Positions 49,457 through 60,600 of a stretch of 64,000 bases of DNA are shown here, piece by piece; positions within the stretch are counted from its first letter, which is position 1, and each line of letters begins with the position of its first letter. This stretch comes from Mesostigma viride (lineage: Eukaryota; Streptophyta; Mesostigmatophyceae; Mesostigmatales; Mesostigmataceae), in contig RPFO01000079.1 in the NCBI GenBank assembly GCA_009746045.1, forward strand, positions 5,002,468-5,066,467. The letters are read 5' to 3'. The translations under genes and the position numbers were made by a program. The notes under the pieces were generated by a model. That model searched no databases. It was not told where the DNA came from and saw only the letters and a list, made by a program, of their open reading frames with translations.

Positions 49457-50634
49457 ATGGCGACAGAGGAGCGTATGACAGCGCCTGCCGAATTTGAGAC
49501 GTCGATTGATGGGGACGCGGAGAGAGGAGCCAAGATTTTCAAGACAAAGTGCGCGCAGTGCCATGTTGCCGAGCCTGTAAGTCGCTCCGATTATTACTCC
49601 TTAATCGTCCCCTCTCTTTTAGCCTTCCGTATGTATTCAATTTCACGGGTGGCTTACGATGTGGCTGTTCCTGACTCGCAGGGTGGGGGTCACAAGTAAG
49701 GGCCTAACCTGGGCGGCCTGTTCGGCCGGAAATCTGGAACGATACCGGGGTTTTCTTACTCCTCGGCTAACAAAAACAAAGGTAGGCACTAGAAGCCTGT
49801 TGGAACGGCACGTACGACACACAAGCATGGCCTCGGTATGTTGTATCATGGACATTTTCAGCGACCAGCTTGCGTCATTTAAGATTTGCTGGCTGTTTTG
49901 AGATTGGCTGTTTTGCCGGCTGAGCAGCATAGCTTGTCCTCATGCTCTCCTGCAATAATCCATGCCATAACTTGTAGGCCCAGCATAGCTTGTCACTTCT
50001 GCTGCACTACATGTGTCCGTGCACTATGCAAGTTGCATCCCACGTTGCAGTCCACTAACGAATTTAGTCTTCGATTCATGGCTCACTGGCTGGCTGTGCT
50101 GAAAGATGCGTTGGCGTGTGGCAGCAGTAAACTTCTTATATCTGGGAACCTGCTTGGCTGTCGCAGTTTGCGGATGGCAGTTGCCGTTGGCGGTTTGCAT
50201 GTTGGCGGTTGCAGTTGGCGGTTGGCAGTCGGCGGGTGGCAGCTACTTTAGCTTTTCTTCTTGGTGATGAGCTGGGCGCAATGCTCATGCCTTCATCTGG
50301 TCCTCGCCTGGATGAAGTTGTCATTCAATACACTTGGCGTATTGGTTACATTTGTCCTGGCGTATTTGGCTCATTTGGCGCATTCAGCCCTTTTGGCTGA
50401 TGTCTTCATTCATGGTCCTTTGCTGTGTTGTGGCCTGTGCGTCCTTGTCACCACTCTTCTGACAACGTTTCGCTGCCAGGCGTCACCTGGGACGAGCACA
50501 CGCTGTACGACTACCTTCTCAACCCCAAGAAGTACATCCCGGGCACCAAGATGGTGTTTGTGGGCCTGAAGAGCCCCCAGGACCGGAAAGACTTGATCGA
50601 GTACCTCAAGCAGGCGACCGCGATCAAGGAGTAA
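49457..50634 (+). CDS. CYC: mitochondrial cytochrome c, 3 exons, with an in-frame TAA
   Basis: Exons are 49457-49576 (40 codons, CCT|GTAAGT), 49682-49781 (after GACTCGCAG) and 50480-50634 (after CGCTGCCAG), with phases 0 and 1 and a final TAA. Cytochrome c carries electrons from complex III to complex IV in the intermembrane space. Exon 1 has [16 protein letters not shown] with the CxxCH haem site. Exon 2 has GGGHK, then TAA (49697-49699), then [20 protein letters not shown]. Exon 3 has [20 protein letters not shown] and GTKMVFVGL with the haem-ligand Met. The family has Gln (HKQGPNL) at the TAA. Everything else is intact, so this is either a recent nonsense allele, a read error (CAA to TAA), or readthrough. 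Without the stop the protein would be 124 residues. Confidence 0.88.
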
Positions 50635-51629
50635 TCAGCGCAACAAGGAGGGGGGCCTATGAGTGGGCGCTGTTGGTGTAAGGAGTACAAGCACCCAGGG
50701 TGCTGGATCTAAATGCATGGTAGCGCTCCATGTGTAAGGTGGAAGCACCAAGCTAGTATTCACAAAATCAAATTAAATTATAACATGACTCCGTTGGGAG
50801 ATCATGTAGCACATATTCCTTGCTGGATGGGTGGAGGTGGGCGAAGCCGCAGAATCGAACTAAGCTAACTCTAAGCTATCTAGTCTAGAAAATCCTAATT
50901 ACTACGCTACTCAGCAAAGCGCCCCTTCCGCTGGGGGGGGGGGGGGGGGGGGCTTGCCCACAGGGGCGTGCAAGCTAGTAGGCCGGACCTTAATGCCAGC
51001 AACAGTTGGTGTATGTGAGGAGGAAGCACCAAGGCCACTGTCAGTGCTCGATATGCATGGAACCGGATAGCTCTTGTTCTTTAATTAATTGAATTGATGA
51101 AGGTGGTGACCAGTGGAGGGCACTCACTTTATTCTAGCTGGATGGTGTATAGCCAGGAGGATTGGGCATGCACCTGTCCTTGGTAGACAACTAGTATATT
51201 TGTCATGCATCTTGGCATTGTGGGCATCGTAGCTGCCTTATCACTAGGCCGGCAACATTCACCCATGCACTGTTGGCGCCTGGTTGGCAAACACCCGGCC
51301 TTCTCATTGCCGGCCGGCCAGCGTAAGCATATCGATCCGGCCAGTTTGTGCCATGTCAAGCTAGTGGTAAAAAGTTTCGATTCATGACCGAATGCATGCT
51401 AGTACGATCGATGGGCCTACATTGTTTTGCTATAGCTATTCACTATAACGTGTGATGAAATACATGAGTTGACACCATGATGCTAGCAGTCTCATGGTTT
51501 GGGCCCGGGCCATCGGATATGTCTCAAAAACTGGCCATTCAAGAATGATTCGCAGAACCCTTCAGCGTGGCCAAGTTCAGCTTTGGCAAGTACGCACCAT
51601 ATTTTGGATTAATTAACTGAATTTCCTGC
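50635..51629. other. convergent 3' interval with SINE-like repeat, no gene
   Basis: TGTAA occurs at about 50677 and 50731, in the right place for cytochrome c polyadenylation. At about 50780-50818, AACATGACTCCGTTGGGAGA then CATGTAGCACATAT matches 3405-3440. On the minus strand at about 50860-50915 there is TAGCGTAGTAATTAGGA and, about 45 nt on, AGTTCGATTCT. These resemble tRNA A and B boxes, so this may be a tRNA-derived SINE. A G run lies at about 50934-50952. Confidence 0.4.
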
Positions 51630-54600
51630 TTAAGGTCGTCCCGCGGATGGGCTTGCCGCTGTGGCGACCGGCTTCAAGCGCGCGATCGTGGCCGCAATAT
51701 CCGGCGCATCCAGCACCACGGGCTTGTCACGCCGCGGGGATGCCCCTTTATCAGGCGTGGTGATGCCGGACCACGTCCCCCTGCGGCCCAGGGTCCCTGG
51801 ATCTGTCGGCTCGTCGGCCCACGTGGTCATCGTGGGGCCGGTCGTGCGGTGGATCACATTGGCACCCAGCAGCAGGTAGTCCTGCTGCTGGATCAGCGCC
51901 TCCATCACCACCACCGCGTCGTCCTCCTCGCTCTCCCCGCCTAGCCTGCGCACGGGAGACCAGTGCACAGACCACACACAGGCAACGCCATGCACAAACG
52001 GACATGCAAACGTGATCAACAACGTGTGTCCCCACCCTGGGTTACCCTTGTGATATAAAAGAACTGCATCAGCGTTGTGAGGCAATGCACAACTAGCTTA
52101 GCACACCAGATTTGCTCATCACACAGTTGCTCACCCCGCGTCCGTCCCCCCGACAAGACCCACCCCTTGCTTTGAAGACTGACTGGAACAGTCACAAAGT
52201 GGCTTGGGTGCAACCATGCTGCAATTGCAACAACAAGCTGACAATGTGTCATGGTCAGCCAGCAATAAACAATAGCTGCCCTACAAAGGTGAGCCGTCCC
52301 AAGTGCGGCCTTCTTACAAGGTGGCGTTCACTGCCACTCTCAGCTTCCATGCGTGTGCTGCATGCATTACTCTCGCGCCACTCTCAGCCGTCATGCTTGC
52401 GCTGCATGCACAACTCTCACGCCACTCTCTCTGGAAACACCACCAGCATCCCTGTTGATAAGCGCCGCATAAAACCCATTCCCATGATTCCCAATGGTAA
52501 AAGTTAGTTTCCCCAACAAGAATGTTTGTCTTCTCCCCCACCAGCCACCATCTCCTGCCTTGTCATCTCCTTTGTCATCTCACCTGTCATCTCATCTGCC
52601 ATCTCATCTGTCATCTCATTTGTCCTCTCATTTGTCATCTCATCTGTCATCTCATTTGTCATCTTCTTTTGTCATCTCTTTTGCCATCTCCTTTGTCATC
52701 TCATCAATCATCTCATTTACCATGCACCTCCAGTGAACCAAACCGGGGCATCCGTGCCCTCGCCAGTGCCACAGATACATCCGACCCTGTACCAGGATTT
52801 ACATGGGATTGCCACCGCCCTTAAACATGAGGTGTACGAGGTGCATGAGTTATTTGAAATAAACGAGTTTTGTGAAGTATACTAGGTATATAATTACGAG
52901 GTGTACGAGCCGAGGTGTGTGAAGAACATGAGGGAATCCATGCTACTGTGACTTCGGGCAGGTGCATTCGCAGACACACGCGGGGCACACGCTACGTTCC
53001 CAACTAGCGGCACAAAATTTTCCAGACCCGAGCCACGCAGCACACTAACAAGCACAAACAAACACCCATCCACACCCACACCCACACCCACACCCACACC
53101 CACACCCACACCCACACCCACACCCACACCCACACCCACACCCACACCCACACCCACACCCACACCCACACCCACACCCACACCCACACCCACACCCACA
53201 CCCACACCCACACCCACACCCACACCCACACCCACACCCACACCCACACCCACACCCACACCCACACCCACACCCACACCCACACCCACACCCACACCCG
53301 CACAAAGAAAAACACATGCTGTTGAGAGGCCTTACATCGATCTCCCCTTGGAAGCCGGCATTTCCTCCCCACTCTCGCTCGCCGAGTCGCTGGCAGACGT
53401 CACGCCGCTGCCCCCGGTGAACCCCGTCGCCGGTTTGTCCCGCTTGAGCAGCAGGGGGGCGAACACCCTGGCCAGGGAGCGCGTGCTGGCGCCGTTCACC
53501 AGGGAGTGGGACGCGATTTTGCCCAGAAGGCAGCAGATGCTGGCACATGGCACACAGGTAGGGGGGCAAGGAGGAGGCAGATGGTGGCAGAAGACAGCAG
53601 AGTAGAAGCTGCTGTGGCAGGTGAGCGAGAAGGAGCCAAGGAAAGGCTTGGGGGTGTGGGGTGAGGTGGTGGGGAGGGTGTAAGAATATTTTGGAAATGT
53701 CTTGGGGGGAAGATATGTGCGTGGCCGAGAGGCGGTGGATGAGCAGGAGTAAGCACGAATGGGTGGGGTTGCGAGAAGAGTGGGCCTCCTCCATCCTCTG
53801 GGAGGTGGAAGAAACAGCTTCTGGGCTAGATCAGCCATTCCAATACCTGGGACCTTTGGGGGCGTTGGGTTCTGTATGGGAATACTCAGGTTGCATCCTC
53901 CTTCCGATAAACAACATAAGGCGGCCTCTCCACCCCCCCACCCACCCTCACACCTAAGGCAACCCGCCCCCCCCCCCCCACGCCACACACACAAACAAAC
54001 ACGGTACTCACGTGCGCAGCAGCCCCATGTTGGCGGAGGGCAGCCGGTCCAACAGCACGCGCATCACGTAGAGTCGCGTGCGCAGCTCGCCGATGCGTGC
54101 GGCCGCGATGAAGGCCTCGTACAGCTTTGCGGGCAGTAATGCCGACGACGGCACCTCGCTGTCCAGCAGCCGCACGAGCAGCTGGGCCACCGCGTGTGGG
54201 TTCACGTCGTGGGGGGTAAGGTTGGCCCACTCTGCACACGCCCGTTTGGCAAGTGGGTGTTCATTGGCAAGGTGGGCGTACGATATCACACGGGGCAATG
54301 CATGTATCGCAACCGGGGCGCCAAGGTCAGGTTGGCCCACGCTTGGCGCGCCCATTTGGCAAGTGGGTGTTCATTTGCATGTTTGGCAAGTAGGTGTTCA
54401 TTTGCATGTTTGGCAAGTAGGTGTTCATTTGCATGTTTGGCAAGCCGACGTCCGTTGCAATCTGGGCATCAAGGGCAGCACGGGGCAAATGGCTCGAACT
54501 GCAACACGGGGCCGGATGGCCGATGGCAAGGGGGGTGTAAGCCACTGTGCAACCGCAGGGCATTGGAAGCCAATTTACTGGCGGAGGACAAAGGGACTCC

Positions 54601-57600
54601 ACGCAGCAGGCAATTGCTTGACAAACCGGCTTCGTGTGCACAGGCCAAGTAACAGTTGAGATTGGCAAAGGGACGTGAGCGAAGAAGAATGTGACCATGC
54701 GCGTGTGACCACTCATCCGAGGTGCTTGGGGGGCAGGGTAGACCTCCTGATATCCCTAGCTGGCATGCAAAGATAGCACCCTAATGTGCTTATGAATAGG
54801 AAATGTGCCATGTATCTGTGAGCACATGTGGGTGGCCGCTTTCTGGCCGCCTGTCTGGGCGCCAAACAGTCTGGTTCCAGGTCGCAAATTACATTTTCAA
54901 CCCTTCTTCCTCCTACTTTCTTTATTACAATGTCTCGACGTGCACGCCTCGCCCCCCCTTCAAGAATGGATTCCTGAGCAGCAACATCGTGAGCGCACGA
55001 GAGATCACAAGCCCCAAGCATGCCGAAGGAAGCAAGGGATACAAAACACCCTATCCTCCACCTCGCACGCACCGGCAGGGTCCTTGCACTGCAGCCAGGC
55101 GTCCATGTCCTCCACCTCCTGCGCGGTCGCGTGCGTCTCAAACAACCCCGGCACTTGCGTGGCTGCGGCGGCATGTGCAACGGCAATATGCGATGGCAAG
55201 GCGCACCGGCAGCATGTGACAGTAAGCCCCACGCTATGCACGTGCAAGGAAACCAACTCATGTCATGAGCATCCGCCTCTACTAGGTGCAATATCCTACT
55301 TCATGAATGTAGGGGGGGTGACATGTTTCTTCAGGGCGAGGTGACAGTCTCGTCATTGCTATATCCGCGCATTTCGCCGGTGTGCATCACTCCTCCAGCT
55401 TACTCTTGCTCGTCAGCTCAACCCATCCTAAAAAGCACGTTTCCCCTGCCACAACCTCCGGCCCACAGCCAAAAGGATGCGATGGGACTAGGGACATCCC
55501 CAGCGGGCGAGTCGAGGATGCCTGTGATGGTTGAGAATCCACATGAACGAGCTTTCTTGTGTGCACAGAAGCACCTATGATGATTGACTGTACCTTTAAC
55601 AACCTTTCTGGCGTGCACACAAGCACATCCACCTGGTGACCGCGCCGGAAATGATAAAATCTGATTCTGACAAAAGCTCCTGACTGAGCTCCTGTCTGAG
55701 CTGCCCGCCACCATGATACTAAGCTCCCCACTAAGCCCCCTGTGCCTCCGATATTTGGATATGAGCCAACGGGGCGCCCCTAGTCTTCATGTCCTATGCC
55801 ATTCATCGCTCTTCAACCTGGTGCATACAGCGTGGGATGGTGGTGAGCCGTCAAGCATCATCAGTCACCACTGTAGCGGCCCATCACTTACGAGGGTTTG
55901 GGTGTGATTATAGCCGCCCCTCACTTGTGATGCTTTGGTGTGATGATAGCCACCCCTCACTTATAATGCTCTGGTGTGACTATAGTGATTACAGTAACCT
56001 CACCGGTGGCCTCCAGGAACTTTGCGGCACGCATGACACGCGTGTTGGCCGTCGCGCACGCATCCCCCTCCTTGCCATTGCTGTTGCCGTGGAAACTCGA
56101 CGAGGGGCTCCGGCGCAGCGCCGTGGCGATGGCAGTAGCGGCCGCGGCGATGCTGGGGGCCACGCGGCGCGGCCCTGTGGATGCTCCCGACTTGGTGCCG
56201 TCATCCCACTCGGGCAGGTCGGCGTCGGTGCCTTGCTCCGGCCCGCTCCATTGGATAGCCAACTTGATGCCCTCCAGGGTGCTGCTGTCGACCGCACCAT
56301 CCTGCTGAGCCGGATCGAGCATATTTCCAGGATTACGCTGGTGTCATCAAGTTATATACAGCTTGAAGTGCTTACATATTTCAAACATGTAACGTATGTC
56401 GTACTCAACTGCGTCTGCTGGTCCCGATGTGCCAGAAACGTGATTCTAAAAATAGATATGCACTGTATGGATATGAGGCACCGAATGCCCGGAAGTCTCA
56501 GACATCCTTGCGAGCGCCATCGGACAATTACGTCGCCAGGGAGCACGGGCAAACGGCCTGGGGGCTACTACAGCGGCAGCGGCAGCAGCAGCGCGCTACA
56601 AGGCTACCACCAGAGTGTGTTTCAGGCCATGCAAGGTGGCGAACAGATAGGATCCACCCCCTGTGCCATGAAACACATGCAGTTCTTTGACTATGACGAC
56701 CCAATCTTCCCTGCCCATGAATCAAGAAACGTGTTCACCCTTCCCGTGCCTTGAACCATACCCACCTTTTTGCTGCTGGCGCCCCCACGGGGAATCCCGC
56801 CCCCCGTCGTCGCCGCAGACGACGCTGAGGGCCCCGTGTTGGTGCTCCGTGGTGGCGTCGAAAACCGATCTGCCCCCGATAGGCCGGGCCGGCTCGGGTT
56901 CGGCGTGGCCACACTCAACGCCGCCAACTGTGCACGCAGGCTGGACACCGTCCGCTCTAATTCTTCCACCCGCGATGCGTCCTGCTTGTCACCAACCGCT
57001 TCTGGCACCGCCCCTCCACGCCCCGCTAGTTGCCCTCCCCCTTCCCCCGGATGCCTCCCCTGCAATTCCTGCAGCTCCGACATAAGGCCCGCGATCCTCC
57101 CGTCCTTCTCTCCGACTTGCCGCCGCAACTCCGCCACCGCCTCCGCCTTCGACGCCACCTCCGCGCTCAACCGCTCCGCTCCCTCCCGCATAACCACCTG
57201 CTCCCTCTCCAATGCCACCACCTGGCCACGCAGTTCCTCCACCAGAACCGCCGCATCCGCCCGCTTGGCCTCTGCATCGGCCACCGCAGCCTTCTCTGCA
57301 GCTAATAATGCTTGCATCCGTGCGACTTCCGCCTCTGCCGTGCTGGCGGTCTCCCCCGCGGCCGCCAGCTTTTCCTCCGTCTCCTCCAGCTGGATTTCCT
57401 TGGACTGAAGCAACTCCCACGACGACGCCAGCTCCGCCTCCACCTCGGCCAGGGATGCCGTGGCCTGGGATAGCTCGTCGGTGATGACTGCCAGCGCTGT
57501 CTCCCGCTCCGCTAGCCTCTCCGCCCCCTCCCCGCACTCCCTCGCCTTATCCTCCAGTTCCACCCTCGCCCGGCCCAGCTCCTCCCCCCGCTGGTCCATC

Positions 57601-60600
57601 TCCGCCCTCAGCTGATCCAGCTCACCCACGTACCCTTGCGCTTGCGCGCGCGCACGCTCCGCCTCGGCACGATGCCCCTCCGCCTCGCAGCTGACCGCCG
57701 CCACCTGTTCCTTGAGCTGCGCCAGCAAGGACGCCGCGACCGCCCCCCTGGCTTCCTCCCCGGCAAGCTTTGCGCTCATGCGCTCGAGCTCGAAGCGCAG
57801 CCCCGCCGCCTCTGAGGCCATCGAGGACAGCTGTCCCTGGACCCGCGCAACAGCGGCCGTGGCCTCCTCTGCCTTGGCTCGCTCCCGCGCGATCGTCTCG
57901 TTGGCCTTGTCGACCATAATGCCCAGGCCCTCGCCCTTGGCCACCGCCTCGGCCAGCTGCTGCTCGATCTGCGCCACGGACGACAGCGCCTCCGCTGCCT
58001 TGTGCTGCTCCGCTGCAAGGTCCTGCCTAGTCCGCTCCAATTCTGCATGCGAACCCTCCACCTCGGCACGCACCCTGGAGACCTCCTCCAGTAAAGAGGC
58101 AGCCGATGCGACGGCCTCCCTCGCCTTGCCCTGCTCACTAGCCAGATGCCCTTTGACCTGCTCTAATTCTGACCGCAGCTCGTTGACCTTATCACTCGCT
58201 GTTGACAGCTGGGTCTCAAGCCGCACGATACTGGCTGTGGCCTCCCGCCCCTTGCCCTGCTCCGCCTCAAAGCTCACCCTCAACAACTCCAACTCCCCAC
58301 GCAAACCCTCCGCATCCCCCTGCGCAACCGACAGCTGTGACCGAAGACCTGCCGCCAATTCCGCCGCACTGCCCGCCTTCTCTACCTCCGCTACCAGCTG
58401 CTCGCACGCCAGCTTCATGTCTGCCCGCAACCCATCCGCCTCCGCGCTGACATCTGCCACCCGTGCCTCGAGCCGCGCTGCCGATGCCTCTGCTTGCGCC
58501 GCTCTCCCCTCTTCCACCGCCAGCCTCTCCAAGGCCCCTGTGAGCTCCCCGCGTAGCCTCTCCATCTCCCCATCAGCCTCCGCGCCTCGCCCTTCCATCT
58601 CCACCACCTTCTCCTCCATCTCCACCACCTGCGCCTTCACCGCCGCCAACTGCGCCTCCAGCACCGCCAACTGTCCCTGGGCATCGGCCCGCTTCCCCTG
58701 CTCCGTCTCCAACGCCGCCTGCAGCTCCGCCAACTGTCCCTCGGCATCGGCCCGCTTCCCCTGCTCCGTCTCCAACGCCGCCTGCAGCACCGCCAACTGT
58801 CCCTCGGCATCGGCCCGCTTCCCCTGCTCCGTCTCCAACGCCGCCTGCAGCACCGCCAACTGTCCCTCGGCATCGGCCCGCTTCCCCTGCTCCGTCTCCA
58901 ACGCCGCCTCCAGCACCGCCAACTGTCCCTCGGCATCGGCCCGCTTCCCCTGCTCCGTCTCCAACGCCGCCAGCAGCTCCGCCACCTGTCCCTCGGCATC
59001 GGCCCGCTTCCCCTGCTCCGTCTCCAACGCCGCCTCCAGCACCGCCAACTGTCCCTCGGTATCGGCCCGCTTCCCCTGCTCCGTCTCCAACGCCGCCTGC
59101 AGCTCTGCCACCTGTCCCTCGGCATCGGCCCGCTTCCCCTGCTCCGTCTCCAACGCCGCCTGCAGCTCCGCCACCTGTCCCTCGGCATCGGCCCGCTTCC
59201 CCTGCTCCGTCTCCAACGCCGCCTGCAGCTCTGCCACCTGTCCCTCGGCATCGGCCCGCTTCCCCTGCTCCGTCTCCAACGCCGCCTGCAGCTCCGCCAC
59301 CTGTCCCTCGGCATCGGCCCGCTTCCCCTGCTCCGTCTCCAACGCCGCCTGCAGCTCCGCCACCTGGTGCCTCCCCCCCTCAGCGGCCTCCAGCGCACCT
59401 GCCTTGTCCTTCTCCAGCGCCGCCACCTGCCCCTGGAGCGCCAGCACCACAGCCTCCGCCTCCTTCCACTGCTTTATCTTGGACGCGACCTGTTCCTGAA
59501 TACTAAGCAACAACCCTTTGGCGGCCACGAGCTCTTTCTCTTTTGCCGCCAGGTGGGACGTCAGCGCCTCCTCCCGCCCCTGCCCGGCCTCTATCTGGGC
59601 GGTCACGTCCTCTAGCTGCGTCTGAAGCTCCCTGCAGGCGGCGGCGCTCAGCAGCAGCTGGCCCTGCGTGTCCGACGCCAGTGCACGGCTCTCCTCTAGC
59701 TCCTGCAGGGGTTGGGTCCGCGTTGGGGAACCAAGGCAAAGGTGGCCTTAGTACAATCTCTTAGTACAAGGTTTTAGATTGCATACATAGAAGGGCTTAC
59801 GGCTTAGGAAAAGAACTAAAAGGGCTTCAAAAAAAGTAAAAAGGGGTTAGGGCTCAGGAACACATGTAAGAGCTTACGGCTTAGGTAAACAACGATAAGG
59901 GCTTAGACATAGAAAAGGGGCTTAGGGCTTAGGAATAACAATAGGGCTTACAGCTTTGGTAAAGAGCTACAAGGGCTAAGAAACAACTACAAGTGCTACG
60001 GGTGTAGGCACAATCCATCTAGCCAGTGACTGACATTTGCCCGGTGGCTGGACTGTTCACTTGCCGGGGCCATGGCACTTGTGAGAGTACACGGGAAGCC
60101 ACTGAGAGAGCCACTGAGAGAGCCACTGAGAGAGTTGGTACACGCACTAATGGCCAGCAAGGCTGCCCTGGCGAGGCGCTATGAACCAAGTGAGACATGG
60201 ACGCTGGCTTCTCATGGATGGATGCTGACTGTGTTCGGGGGGGGGGAGACTGGGGACACTGAGACCTCGTGCAGGTGGTGAAATGCAGGAGGCGAATAGA
60301 GCGTAAATACAGAAAGTGGATGTCTAGGGAATGGAAAGAGGGCCACCTCCACTATTAAATGTGACCAATACAGGGCGGGCCGTACAAGAGGACACTGAGC
60401 CTAGATCTGCCCACCATGGAAGCTTCCAGCAGGGACATACGCCCAGCTTGGTACTGCATGTCCTGCACTCAAGCCCATCCAGTGCATCTATCCTGCCGTA
60501 CACATCACGGCAAACGCAAGTCTGCGCAGCTGCCAAGAAAAACCCGCATCCTCACTATACAACTAACATACACACAACCTCTGTCATTATTCATATTCTA

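Noticed and set aside
49697-49699. Reassigned genetic code (TAA = Gln)
   Set aside because: TAA ends cytochrome c itself at the expected length and also the RhoGAP gene. TAG ends CFAP99 and ClpS. Dozens of Gln codons in the 979-codon exon are all CAR. One site is not enough to support a changed code.
53071-53298. Telomeric repeat (CCCACA)n
   Set aside because: It is a perfect intronic hexamer without the T/A/G content of known green-algal telomeres, and genes continue on both sides.
57712-59499. 595-codon plus-strand frame
   Set aside because: Antisense shadow of the coiled-coil exon; Ser/Ala-rich with copies of the 63-bp unit and no splice or domain support.
59775-59965. Interstitial telomere
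   Set aside because: GGGCTTAGG copies are irregular, A-rich between, and inside an intron; they do not match a clean telomere unit.
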